Source: Pseudomonas wadenswilerensis (GTDB taxonomy: Bacteria > Pseudomonadota > Gammaproteobacteria > Pseudomonadales > Pseudomonadaceae). Taken from it: a stretch of DNA of 64,000 bases. Within the stretch, counting starts at the first letter, position 1, and each line of letters opens with the position of its first letter. The stretch is taken from NCBI RefSeq assembly GCF_900497695.1, contig NZ_UIDD01000010.1, positions 682,001-746,000 on the forward strand. The letters are read 5' to 3'. This document shows, one piece after another, positions 1 to 8,446 of the stretch. The translations under genes were made by a program, and so were the position numbers. The notes under the pieces were generated by a model. That model had not been told where the DNA came from. It saw nothing but the letters and a program-made list of their open reading frames with translations, and searched no databases.

Positions 1-554
1 TGAATCGGCGTCGGCCCCAGGCGCGCCAGGGCTTCGAGGTGCACCGGGGTCGGGTAGCCCTTGTGCCCGCCGATGCCGTAGCCGGGGTAGATCAGCTCGA
101 ACGCCGCCATCTCGCGGTCACGGGTGACCTTGGCCAGGATCGACGCCGCCGCAATGGCCGGCACCTGGCTATCGCCCTTGACCACCGGTGCCGCCGGCAC
201 CGACAGCTGCGGGCAGCGATTACCGTCGATCAGCGCCAGTTTCGGCGTGACGCTCAGACCTTCGACTGCACGCTGCATGGCCAGCATGGTGGCGTGGAGG
301 ATATTGAGCTGGTCGATTTCCTCGACCTCGGCGCGGGCGATGCAGAAGCTCAGGGCTTTTTCACAGATTTCGTCAAAGAGCTTTTCACGCTTGGCTTCGG
401 TGAGCTTTTTCGAGTCGTTGAGCCCCAGAATCGGCCGCTGTGGGTCGAGAATCACCGCAGCGGTCACCACCGCGCCGCACAGCGGGCCACGGCCCACTTC
501 GTCGACACCGGCGACCAGGTCCTCGACCAGGTTGAAGTCCAATCCCATTTGCAT
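1..554 (-). CDS. rnhB: Ribonuclease HII, C-terminus off the window
   Basis: This enzyme cuts the RNA strand of RNA-DNA hybrids and removes misincorporated ribonucleotides. The frame reads MQMGLDFNLVEDLVAG and then DEVGRGPLCG, which carries the Asp-Glu metal ligands of the RNase H fold; NDSKKLTEAKRE follows, and later ALIDGNR with another acidic ligand. The 184 codons present lack a stop, and the family is usually about 205-210 residues, so roughly 20 residues lie beyond the left edge. The ATG at 554 directly follows the lpxB stop codon (555-557) with no gap, so it is probably translated by coupling as the last gene of the envelope train. Confidence 0.95.
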   Translation of the reverse strand, partial: MQMGLDFNLVEDLVAGVDEVGRGPLCGAVVTAAVILDPQRPILGLNDSKKLTEAKREKLFDEICEKALSFCIARAEVEEIDQLNILHATMLAMQRAVEGLSVTPKLALIDGNRCPQLSVPAAPVVKGDSQVPAIAAASILAKVTRDREMAAFELIYPGYGIGGHKGYPTPVHLEALARLGPTPI

Positions 555-1682
555 CTATCGGTTTTCCAGCAGGGCCAGCACCGCGTCAGCTGCCTGGTTC
601 GAGGCATCGCGGCGCAAGGTACGGTGAATCTGGTCAAAGCCTTCGGTCTGCTGCACACCGCCATGCACCAGCGGCGCCAGGGTCTGGGCCAGCGCTTCGG
701 CGCTGGCCGCTTCCTGCAGCAACTCGGGCACCAGCATGCGCTGGGCCAGCAGGTTGGGCAGCGACACGTACGGGCTTTTTACCAGGCGTTTCAAAATCCA
801 GTAGGTCAGCGGGGCCAAACGATAGGCCACGACCATTGGCCGCTTGAACAGCAAGGCTTCAAGGGTCGCAGTACCGGAAGCGATCAGCACCGCATCGCAG
901 GCGGCCAGGGCCTGGTGCGAGCGACCGTCAAGCAGGGTCACCGGCAAGTCGCGGCCCTGGAGCATCTGCTCAAGCTGGGCACGGCGTTCGGCATTGGCGC
1001 ACGGGGAAACGAAACGCACCCCCGGCACCAGTTCGCACAGGCGCTGGGCGGTATCGAGGAACAGCGCACCCAGGCGGCCAACTTCGCCGCCACGGCTGCC
1101 CGGCATCAACGCCACCAGCGGCCCCTCAGCCAGGCCCAGCTGTTCGCGCGCAGCGGCACGGTCAGCGTCCAGCGGAATGCTGTCGGCCAGCGGATGGCCG
1201 ACAAAGCGTACCGGCACACCCTTCTCTTCATAGAATTTGGCTTCGAACGGAAACAGCGTGAGCATCAGGTCGCAGCCTTCGCGAATCTTCAGCACGCGCT
1301 TCTGCCGCCAGGCCCAGACCGAAGGGCTGACGTAATGCACGGTCTTGATCCCGGCCTTGCGCAGGTTCAGTTCGATATTGAGCGTGAAATCCGGGGCATC
1401 GATACCGATAAAGACGTCCGGACGCTCGGCGATCAGGGTCTGGATCAGTTCCTTGCGACGCTTGAGCAGCTCGCGCAGGCGCCCTAGCACCTCGACCAGA
1501 CCCATCACCGCCAGGCGCTCCATGGGGAAGTACGAGCTCAGGCCTTCAGCCTGCATCAACGGCCCACCCACACCAATGAAGCGTACTTGCGGATGACGCG
1601 CCCTGAGCGCGCGCATCAGCCCGGCGCCGAGAATATCGCCGCTGGCCTCACCGGCCACCAGCGCTACACAAAGCTCGGCCAT
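555..1682 (-). CDS. lpxB: Lipid-A-disaccharide synthase
   Basis: LpxB condenses UDP-2,3-diacylglucosamine with lipid X to form the tetra-acylated disaccharide of lipid A at the inner face of the cytoplasmic membrane. The 376-residue product starts MAELCVALVAGEASGDILGA, and GEASGD is the N-terminal signature of this GT19 family. Further conserved blocks are VGGPLMQAEG, PSVWAWRQ and LMPGSRGGEV. I chose the ATG at 1682 because it lies one base after the lpxA stop; an upstream extension of the frame would run into lpxA. It sits in the fabZ-lpxA-lpxB-rnhB series, the usual gammaproteobacterial order. Confidence 0.97.
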   Translation of the reverse strand: MAELCVALVAGEASGDILGAGLMRALRARHPQVRFIGVGGPLMQAEGLSSYFPMERLAVMGLVEVLGRLRELLKRRKELIQTLIAERPDVFIGIDAPDFTLNIELNLRKAGIKTVHYVSPSVWAWRQKRVLKIREGCDLMLTLFPFEAKFYEEKGVPVRFVGHPLADSIPLDADRAAAREQLGLAEGPLVALMPGSRGGEVGRLGALFLDTAQRLCELVPGVRFVSPCANAERRAQLEQMLQGRDLPVTLLDGRSHQALAACDAVLIASGTATLEALLFKRPMVVAYRLAPLTYWILKRLVKSPYVSLPNLLAQRMLVPELLQEAASAEALAQTLAPLVHGGVQQTEGFDQIHRTLRRDASNQAADAVLALLENR

Positions 1683-1683
1683 A

Positions 1684-2460
1684 TCAGCGGGTGATGCCGC
1701 GAGTGGAGTTCTGGATCGACTTGAGGAACACGTCGACTTCAGGGAACTGGGTAGCCGGCTCGACAAGCTCGGCAATCGCCTGCTCGACGGTCAGGCCCTG
1801 GCGATAGACCACCTTGTAGGCCCGGCGCAGGGCGTGAATGGCGTCTTCGCTGAACCCGCGACGGCGCATGCCCTCGAAGTTCATGCTGCGCGCTTCAGCC
1901 GGGTTGCCGAACACGGTGACGTAGGCCGGTACATCCTTGCCGATCGCCGTGCCCATGCCGGAAAAGCTGTGGGCGCCGATATGGCAGAACTGATGCACCA
2001 GGGTGAACCCGGAGAGGATCGCCCAATCGTCGACATGCACATGGCCAGCCAATGCAGTGTTGTTGACCAGGATGCAATGGTTGCCAATGACGCTGTCGTG
2101 ACCGATATGGGCATAGGCCATGATCAGGTTGTGATCACCCAGGGTGGTTTCCGAGCGGTCCTGCACGGTGCCACGGTGGATGGTCACGCCTTCGCGGATC
2201 ACGTTGTGATCGCCAATCACCAGGCGTGTGGCTTCACCCTTGTACTTGAGGTCAGGGGTGTCTTCGCCTACCGAGGAAAACTGGTAGATGCGGTTGTGCC
2301 GACCGATGCGGGTCGGCCCTTTGAGAATCACGTGTGGACCGATGACGGTCCCCTCGCCGATCTCGACTCCGGCACCGATGATCGACCAAGGGCCTACCTC
2401 GACTCCGTCGGCGAGCTTCGCCGATGGATCGATGATTGCCCGAGGGTCAATCAAACTCAT
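1684..2460 (-). CDS. lpxA: UDP-N-acetylglucosamine acyltransferase
   Basis: LpxA catalyses the first step of lipid A synthesis, transferring a 3-hydroxyacyl chain from acyl-ACP to UDP-GlcNAc. The 258-residue protein starts MSLIDPRAIIDPSAKL and consists mostly of left-handed beta-helix hexapeptide repeats (VEVGPWSIIGAGVEIGEG and so on). The catalytic His lies in the MAYAHIGHD segment near residue 125. A helical C-terminus follows, normal for the family. Its ATG overlaps the fabZ stop as ATGA (2457-2460), which suggests translational coupling. Confidence 0.97.
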   Translation of the reverse strand: MSLIDPRAIIDPSAKLADGVEVGPWSIIGAGVEIGEGTVIGPHVILKGPTRIGRHNRIYQFSSVGEDTPDLKYKGEATRLVIGDHNVIREGVTIHRGTVQDRSETTLGDHNLIMAYAHIGHDSVIGNHCILVNNTALAGHVHVDDWAILSGFTLVHQFCHIGAHSFSGMGTAIGKDVPAYVTVFGNPAEARSMNFEGMRRRGFSEDAIHALRRAYKVVYRQGLTVEQAIAELVEPATQFPEVDVFLKSIQNSTRGITR

Positions 2461-2897
2461 AGTTTGCGTTCCGCGCAGATGATCTCGGCCGAGCATACCG
2501 GCTTGCCGTCGACCGACGCCTGGCACTCGAACTTCCAGATCTGGCGCTTGCAGCTGATGAACTTGGCTTCGAGGATCAGCTGGTCACCCGGCAGCACCGG
2601 CTGGCGGAAGCGCAGCTTGTCGGAACCGACGAAGTAGTACAGGGTACCGTCCGCAGGTTTGACGTCGAGCATCTTGAAGCCGAGGATGCCGGCCGCCTGG
2701 GCCATGGCCTCGATGATCAGCACGCCCGGCATGATCGGATGCGCCGGGAAGTGACCATTGAAGAAAGGTTCGTTGATGCTGACATTCTTGTAGGCACGAA
2801 TGCGCTGGGCCTCGACGTCCAGTTCCACCACCCGGTCCACCAGCAGGAACGGGTAACGGTGAGGCAGGTATTCGCGAATCTCGTTGATGTCCATCAT
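2457..2897 (-). CDS. fabZ: 3-hydroxyacyl-ACP dehydratase
   Basis: FabZ dehydrates 3-hydroxyacyl-ACP in fatty acid elongation and competes with LpxA for 3-hydroxyacyl-ACP, which explains their adjacency. The 146-residue hot-dog protein begins MMDINEIREYLPHRYPF. The catalytic His is in NGHFPAHPIMPG and the Glu in VLIIEAMAQ. I give the conventional ATG at 2897, which matches the family N-terminus. However, no good ribosome binding site precedes it, whereas an in-frame GTG at 2942 has AGGAG six bases upstream and would add 15 residues. The next gene upstream, lpxD, ends 110 bp away. Confidence 0.93.
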   Translation of the reverse strand: MMDINEIREYLPHRYPFLLVDRVVELDVEAQRIRAYKNVSINEPFFNGHFPAHPIMPGVLIIEAMAQAAGILGFKMLDVKPADGTLYYFVGSDKLRFRQPVLPGDQLILEAKFISCKRQIWKFECQASVDGKPVCSAEIICAERKL

Positions 2898-3007
2898 TTC
2901 GGGGGGAAGCCTGTAGTAAAGATAGGGAGCGCCGGTTTTCACACGGCGCTCCTTTAGCAAATCAAAGAGTCAGTCTAGGGCTGTTCACTCTTGATCAGGA
3001 AATGGTA

Positions 3008-4063
3008 TCAGCCTTCTGATGAAGCTTTATCGCCGGAGGTCACGGCGGCGAGACGCTTTTCCAGCTGTTGAAGGCGTTTTGACATCTCGTCCAGCTGGCG
3101 AATTCGTGCGGCGCTCTTGCGCCACTCGGCCAGCGGCTGCATCGCCGTACCGGAAGAATAGGCGCCTGGCTCGGTAATCGAGCGCGTCACCATGGTCATC
3201 CCGGATACGAAAACGTTGTCGCAGACATCGATGTGTCCAACCATGCCGACACCGCCGGCAATGGTGCAGTGCTTGCCGATCTTGGTGCTGCCGGAAATTC
3301 CGACACACGCCGCCATCGCCGTATGATCGCCGATCTGCACGTTGTGGGCGATCTGGATCTGGTTGTCGAGCTTGACCCCGTCACCGATGCGGGTATCGGC
3401 CAGAGCGCCGCGGTCGACCGCGGTGTTGACGCCGATCTCGACATCGTCACCGATGCTCACACCACCGATCTGGGCGATTTTCTGCCAGACGCCTTTCTCG
3501 TTGGCAAAGCCGAAGCCTTCGCCACCGATCACCGCGCCCGACTGAATGACCACTCGCTTGCCGATACGCACGTCGTGGTACAGGGTCACCCGCGGGGCCA
3601 GCCAGCCGCCCTCGCCGATCACGCAACGCGCGCCGACGAAACACTGGGCACCGATGGTCACGCCCGGGCCGATCTGCGCACCGCTCTCGATCACTGCACA
3701 GGCACCCACACTGGCGCTGGCATCGACCTGGGCATCGGCGGCAACCACGGCGCTGGGATGAATTCCCGCTACAGCCCTGGGCTTTGGATCGAACAGGTGG
3801 GAGATGCGCGCGTAGGCGAGGTACGGATCGGGAACGATCAGGGCGTTACCGGCAAAACCCTCGGCGTCGGCCGGCTTGAGCAGGATCGCTGCCGCGTGGG
3901 TTTCAACCAGGTACTTGCGGTACTGCGGGTTGGCGAGAAAGCTCAACTGCCCCGGCCCGGCTTCCTGAAGGGTCGCCAGGCCAGTGATTTCCAGCTCCTC
4001 GGGGCCACTCAGGGTGGCGCCGAGGAACTCGGCCAGCTGACCGAGTTTCATGGTCACGGTCAT
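3008..4063 (-). CDS. lpxD: UDP-3-O-(3-hydroxyacyl)glucosamine N-acyltransferase
   Basis: LpxD adds the second, N-linked hydroxyacyl chain in lipid A synthesis. The 351-residue product begins MTVTMKLGQLAEFLGATL, the uridine-binding domain. A long hexapeptide-repeat beta-helix follows from about residue 105, with the catalytic His region near IQIAHNVQIGDHTAM. The C-terminal helix (MSKRLQQLEKRLAAV) is the acyl-carrier binding extension. The ATG at 4063 has only two bases between it and the skp stop codon, so skp and lpxD are probably co-translated. Confidence 0.96.
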   Translation of the reverse strand: MTVTMKLGQLAEFLGATLSGPEELEITGLATLQEAGPGQLSFLANPQYRKYLVETHAAAILLKPADAEGFAGNALIVPDPYLAYARISHLFDPKPRAVAGIHPSAVVAADAQVDASASVGACAVIESGAQIGPGVTIGAQCFVGARCVIGEGGWLAPRVTLYHDVRIGKRVVIQSGAVIGGEGFGFANEKGVWQKIAQIGGVSIGDDVEIGVNTAVDRGALADTRIGDGVKLDNQIQIAHNVQIGDHTAMAACVGISGSTKIGKHCTIAGGVGMVGHIDVCDNVFVSGMTMVTRSITEPGAYSSGTAMQPLAEWRKSAARIRQLDEMSKRLQQLEKRLAAVTSGDKASSEG

Positions 4064-4065
4064 GA

Positions 4066-4569
4066 TCAACGGGACTGATTCATGCGCTCGATAACCTGGC
4101 GGGTGATGTCGTACTGAGGTTTGACATCAATGACCGCGCCACGCTCGAGAACCAGGTCGAAACCGCCTTTCTTGATCACTTCTTCAACCGCGCCATCCAG
4201 CTTCGGCTTCAGTTGTTTCAGCATTTCGCGATCAGCCACGGCCTTGGACTCGTTCAGCTCCTTGGACTGGAACTGGAAGTCACGGGCTTTCTGCTTGTAT
4301 TCAAGCTCCAGGCGCTCGCGCTCAGGCTGGGCCATCTTGTCGCCACCGGCACGGATCCGGTCGGCAATGCCCTTGGCGCTGCTTTCCAGGTTCTTCAGCT
4401 TGGTCAGCTGCGGGCCGAATTTCTTCTCGGCATCGACTGCGTACTTCTTCGCCGCGTCCGACTCGAGCAGAGCCATTTGATAGTTCAGCACGGCAACTTT
4501 CATTTCGGCGAAAGCCGGGGTTGCGATCAGGGTCGCAGCCAGTACTGCCAGTTGAGTCAACTTACGCAC
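4066..4569 (-). CDS. skp: Periplasmic chaperone Skp/OmpH
   Basis: Skp holds unfolded outer-membrane proteins in the periplasm and delivers them to the Bam complex. The 167-residue precursor has a Sec signal peptide (MRKLTQLAVLAATLIATPAFA, cleavage after AFA) and the conserved start of the mature chain, EMKVAVLNYQMALLES. The middle is Lys/Glu-rich and helical, consistent with the coiled-coil tentacles of the trimer. It lies directly downstream of bamA (44 bp) and two bases upstream of lpxD, the canonical bamA-skp-lpxD order. Confidence 0.94.
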   Translation of the reverse strand: MRKLTQLAVLAATLIATPAFAEMKVAVLNYQMALLESDAAKKYAVDAEKKFGPQLTKLKNLESSAKGIADRIRAGGDKMAQPERERLELEYKQKARDFQFQSKELNESKAVADREMLKQLKPKLDGAVEEVIKKGGFDLVLERGAVIDVKPQYDITRQVIERMNQSR

Positions 4570-4613
4570 GATGCACTCCTACAGAATCCGTTGTCGTTAG
4601 CAAGGGGCAGACC

Positions 4614-6962
4614 TTAGAAGGTCTGACCCAGAGAGAATTGGAACACCTGGGTATCGGCTTCGTCCGGCTTCTTCACCGGCATTGCCAGGCTGAAGCTCAA
4701 CGGACCGAGCGCGGTAATCCAGGTCACGCCCAGGCCGACGGAGCTGGCCAGACCCGACAGGCCGACCTTCTCGCAGTTCGGCTTGGAACCGCAGTTGGTG
4801 TCGAAAACGTTACCCACATCCCAGAAGACCGAGGTGCGCAGCGAGCGTTGGTCCTTGACGAACGGCAGCGGGAACAGCAGCTCCACACCACCCTGGACGA
4901 GGACGTTACCACCGAACGGCAGCGGATCCTGGTCCGGGTCTTCAATGGTACCGGGCTTGTTGCCCTTGCTCGGGGTACTGCGTGGGCCCAGGCTGCTGTC
5001 CTTGAAGCCACGTACCGAGTTGAAACCGCCGGCATAGTAGTTCTCGTAGAACGGCAGACCGGAGGTCGAACCGAAGCCATCACCATAGCCCAGCTCGGTG
5101 TGCAGGCGCAGGGTGTAGTCGTTGGTGATCGGCTTGAACAGCTGGCCACGGTAATCCAGTTTGAAGAACGACAGGTCACTACCCGGAGTGGTCGCTTCCA
5201 GCACCAGGCTTTGCGAGTGACCACGGGTGGCCAGCACGCCCTTGTTCAGGGTCGACTCGGACCAGCCGGCCGAGGCCTTGAAGTTCAGGTACTTGTCGCC
5301 TTCCTTGTCGACGAAGTCAAAGATCTCGTCAACGGTGTACTTGCCGGTCTTGATCTCGTCCTGCTGTACGGTCAGGCCGAAGGTCAGGCGCGAGGTCTCG
5401 CTGATCGGGTAGCCAACACTGACACCGGCACCCAGGCTGTCAACCGCATAGCTGGCCACGTCGACGTCGAGGTCATCGTAGTCGGTGGTGCGATAGAAAG
5501 CGTTGTAGCCCAGGCTGACGCCATCGGCGGTCCAGTAGGGGTCAACGAAGCCGAAGTTGTAGCGGCTCTGGTATTCACTGCGGGTCAGACCGATGGAAAC
5601 CTTGTTACCGGTACCGAGGAAGTTGGTCTGGCTGATCGAACCACCGAGGATCAGGCCGGCGCTCTGGGCGAAACCGACGCTGGCGGTGATCGAACCGGAA
5701 GCTTGTTCTTCAACGCTGTAGTTGACGTCGACCTGGTCGTCGGTGCCCGGTACGGCCGGGGTCTCGACGTTGACTTCCTTGAAGAAGCCCAGGCGCTCCA
5801 GACGGGTCTTGGACTGGTCGATCAGGTAGGTCGAAGCCCAGCCGCCTTCCATCTGGCGCATTTCACGACGCAGCACTTCGTCTTCGGACTTGGTGTTGCC
5901 GCGGAAGTTGATGCGGTTGACGTAGGCACGCTTGCCCGGGTCGACCACGAACATGATATCGACAGTGTGGTCATCGTCGTGCGGCTGTGGCACACCGTTG
6001 ACGTTGGCGAAGGTATAGCCTTCGTTACCGAGACGGCGGGTGATCAGCTCGGAGGTGGTGGTCATCACCTTGCGCGAGAACACCTGGCCTGGTTGGACCA
6101 GCAGCAGCGACTTGATCTGGTCTTCCGGCACCTTGAGGTCACCGGAGAGCTTGACGTCACGTACCGTGTACTTCTCGCCTTCGTTGACGTTGACGGTGAT
6201 GTAGACGTGCTTCTTGTCCGGGGTGATCGACACCTGGGTGGAAGCGATGTCCATGTTGATGTAGCCGCGGTCCAGGTAGTAGGAACGCAGACGCTCCAGG
6301 TCACCGGAGAGTTTTTCGCGGGCGTACTTGTCATCGTTCTTGAAGAACGACAGCCAGTTGGTGGTCTTGAGCTCGAACAGGCCGATCAGGTCTTCATCGG
6401 GGAAGACGGTGTTGCCGACCACGTTGATGTGCTGGATCGCAGCGACAGTGCCTTCGTTGATCTTGATCTTCAGGCCCACGCGGTTACGCGGTTGCGGCAC
6501 CACCTCGGTGTCGACCTCGGCCGAGTAGCGGCCCTGGGCAACGTACTGGCGTTGCAGTTCGTTGCGCACACCTTCAAGGGTGGCACGCTGGAAGATCTCG
6601 CCTTCGGACAGACCGGACTGCTTCAGACCTTTCATCAGGTCTTCGGTGCTGATCGCCTTGTTGCCTTCGATCTCGATGCTCGAAACCGAAGGACGTTCGA
6701 CCACGGTAATGATCAGGACGTTGCCGTCCCGGCTCAGTTGGATGTCCTGGAAGAAACCGGTCTTGAACAGGGACCGGGTCGATTCCACCAGGCGCCGGTC
6801 ATCGGCCTCATCGCCGACGTTCAATGGCAAGGCACCAAAAACGCTGCCCGCGGAAACCCGCTGCAGACCATTGACACGAATATCGGAGATGGTGAAGGAC
6901 TCGGCGTGAACTTCAGCGATCATCAGTACGGCGAGAACCGCAGTTAGCAGCAGACGTTTCAT
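4614..6962 (-). CDS. bamA: Outer membrane protein assembly factor BamA
   Basis: BamA is the central Omp85 protein that inserts beta-barrels into the outer membrane. The 782-residue precursor starts MKRLLLTAVLAVLMIAEVHA (signal peptide), then five POTRA domains to about residue 420, then the 16-stranded barrel. The barrel holds the conserved lid-lock motif VRGF (in NSVRGFKDSS), and the chain ends in FSLGQTF, the C-terminal aromatic signal. AAGGACTTC precedes the ATG at 6962. It sits between rseP, the sigma-E/AlgU pathway protease, and skp; all three are envelope-stress linked. Confidence 0.97.
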   Translation of the reverse strand: MKRLLLTAVLAVLMIAEVHAESFTISDIRVNGLQRVSAGSVFGALPLNVGDEADDRRLVESTRSLFKTGFFQDIQLSRDGNVLIITVVERPSVSSIEIEGNKAISTEDLMKGLKQSGLSEGEIFQRATLEGVRNELQRQYVAQGRYSAEVDTEVVPQPRNRVGLKIKINEGTVAAIQHINVVGNTVFPDEDLIGLFELKTTNWLSFFKNDDKYAREKLSGDLERLRSYYLDRGYINMDIASTQVSITPDKKHVYITVNVNEGEKYTVRDVKLSGDLKVPEDQIKSLLLVQPGQVFSRKVMTTTSELITRRLGNEGYTFANVNGVPQPHDDDHTVDIMFVVDPGKRAYVNRINFRGNTKSEDEVLRREMRQMEGGWASTYLIDQSKTRLERLGFFKEVNVETPAVPGTDDQVDVNYSVEEQASGSITASVGFAQSAGLILGGSISQTNFLGTGNKVSIGLTRSEYQSRYNFGFVDPYWTADGVSLGYNAFYRTTDYDDLDVDVASYAVDSLGAGVSVGYPISETSRLTFGLTVQQDEIKTGKYTVDEIFDFVDKEGDKYLNFKASAGWSESTLNKGVLATRGHSQSLVLEATTPGSDLSFFKLDYRGQLFKPITNDYTLRLHTELGYGDGFGSTSGLPFYENYYAGGFNSVRGFKDSSLGPRSTPSKGNKPGTIEDPDQDPLPFGGNVLVQGGVELLFPLPFVKDQRSLRTSVFWDVGNVFDTNCGSKPNCEKVGLSGLASSVGLGVTWITALGPLSFSLAMPVKKPDEADTQVFQFSLGQTF

Positions 6963-7036
6963 GAAGTCCTTTCTTATTCCAACTGGCAATAAACGACCCA
7001 CCGCGGGACGCGGCAGGTTCGCAATTGAGCGAAGCT

Positions 7037-8389
7037 TTACAGTCGACCCAAATCGTTGATCAGGGCAAGCAACATCACCCCGACTACCAAACTGATACCG
7101 ATCTGGATCCCCCAACCTTGCACCCGATCCGAAAGCGGACGACCACGCGCCCACTCGATCAGGTAGAACAGCAAATGCCCCCCATCCAGTACAGGAATGG
7201 GCAGCAAATTAAGAACCCCCAGGCTAATGCTCAGGTAGGCGAGGAAATTCAGGAAATCCCCAACACCGGACTGGGCCGAAGCGCCCGCCACTTTAGCAAT
7301 GGTTATCGGTCCGCTCAAGTTTTTTACCGAGAGCTCGCCGAACAGCATTTTCTTCAGCGATTCCAGGGTCAGGACACTCATGTTCCAGGTCCGCGAAAGC
7401 CCCTCCCCTACGGCCTCGAGCGGCCCGTAACTGACTTCGCGAAGCATGGCATCTGGCCACTTCACCGCTTTGACCCCGGCACCGAGATAACCCGTGGCCG
7501 ATTTGCCTTCACCGCGGCTGGCCAACGTCACCGGCAGCTCCAGCGGCGCCCCGTCACGCTCGATGCGCAGGACGATCTTGCTGCCAGCCCGGCCACGTAC
7601 GGTATCGACCACTTGCTGCCAGTTGTTCAGCGCCTGACCATCGAGCGCCAGCAAACGGTCACCGGTTTTCAACCCGGCAGCATTTGCCGGCCCCTTCGGG
7701 TCGAGTTCAGCCAGCACCGGCGGCAATACCGGGCGCCACGGGCGCAAGCCCAGCGAGCGAATCGGGTCCGGATCGTCGGCGCCCTTGAGCCAGTTATTGA
7801 GGGTCAGCACGTGCGGGCTGTCAACGGACGCGCCCTCCTCGCGCACACTGATGTGCAACTGGCCGCTTTCACCCAGACGGCGGATCAGTTGCAGGTTGAC
7901 TGCCGCCCAGCCACTGGTTGGCTTGCCATCAATGGAAACAATTTCCTGGCCAGCTGTGAGCCCGGCCACTTCGGCGATACTCCCCGCCTCGACCGCACCG
8001 ATGACCGGACGCTCCTGCTGGGTGCCGACCATGGCCAGGACCCAGAAGAAGAAAAACGCCAGGAGAAAGTTGGCCACCGGGCCCGCGGCAACAATCGCGA
8101 TGCGCTGGCGCACGGACTTGCGGTTGAACGATTGCTCGACCTGATCGCGCGGCACCTCGCCTTCGCGCTCGTCGAGCATCTTCACGTAGCCGCCCAGCGG
8201 AATGGCCGCCACCACGAACTCCGTGCCATGGCGGTCATGCCAGCGCAGCAGCGGCATGCCGAAACCGACGGAGAAACGCAAAACCTTGACGCCGCAACGC
8301 CGGGCCACCCAGAAGTGACCGAATTCGTGAAAGGTGACCAGCACACCCAATGCCACCAGGGTGCCGATAATCATGTAGAGCGCACTCAT
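7037..8389 (-). CDS. rseP: Site-2 intramembrane protease RseP/MucP
   Basis: RseP is the inner-membrane zinc protease that cleaves the anti-sigma factor (MucA in Pseudomonas) and releases the envelope-stress sigma factor AlgU. The 450-residue protein has HEFGH at residues 21-25 in the first membrane segment, two PDZ domains in the periplasmic middle (GSIAEVAGLTAGQ and KGPANAAGLKTGD) and the C-terminal NLLPIPVLDGG motif that carries the third zinc ligand. It is flanked by dxr and bamA, as is usual in gammaproteobacteria. The start MSALYMIIG at 8389 fits the family length. Confidence 0.96.
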   Translation of the reverse strand: MSALYMIIGTLVALGVLVTFHEFGHFWVARRCGVKVLRFSVGFGMPLLRWHDRHGTEFVVAAIPLGGYVKMLDEREGEVPRDQVEQSFNRKSVRQRIAIVAAGPVANFLLAFFFFWVLAMVGTQQERPVIGAVEAGSIAEVAGLTAGQEIVSIDGKPTSGWAAVNLQLIRRLGESGQLHISVREEGASVDSPHVLTLNNWLKGADDPDPIRSLGLRPWRPVLPPVLAELDPKGPANAAGLKTGDRLLALDGQALNNWQQVVDTVRGRAGSKIVLRIERDGAPLELPVTLASRGEGKSATGYLGAGVKAVKWPDAMLREVSYGPLEAVGEGLSRTWNMSVLTLESLKKMLFGELSVKNLSGPITIAKVAGASAQSGVGDFLNFLAYLSISLGVLNLLPIPVLDGGHLLFYLIEWARGRPLSDRVQGWGIQIGISLVVGVMLLALINDLGRL

Positions 8390-8446
8390 GTCTTTCTCCG
8401 AATGACGTTCAGCGGCACCGGGCCTGACGCACTGATGCGCCAGGCC

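Noticed and set aside
39..1487. A 482-codon plus-strand frame opposite rnhB and lpxB
   Set aside because: RnhB and LpxB motifs are clear on the minus strand; the plus-strand product is compositionally biased.
4521..6947. An 808-codon open frame on the plus strand opposite bamA
   Set aside because: Its translation is low-complexity Val/Gly/Leu/Asp sequence typical of the antisense of a GC-rich gene; it has no domain or ribosome binding site and lies wholly opposite bamA.
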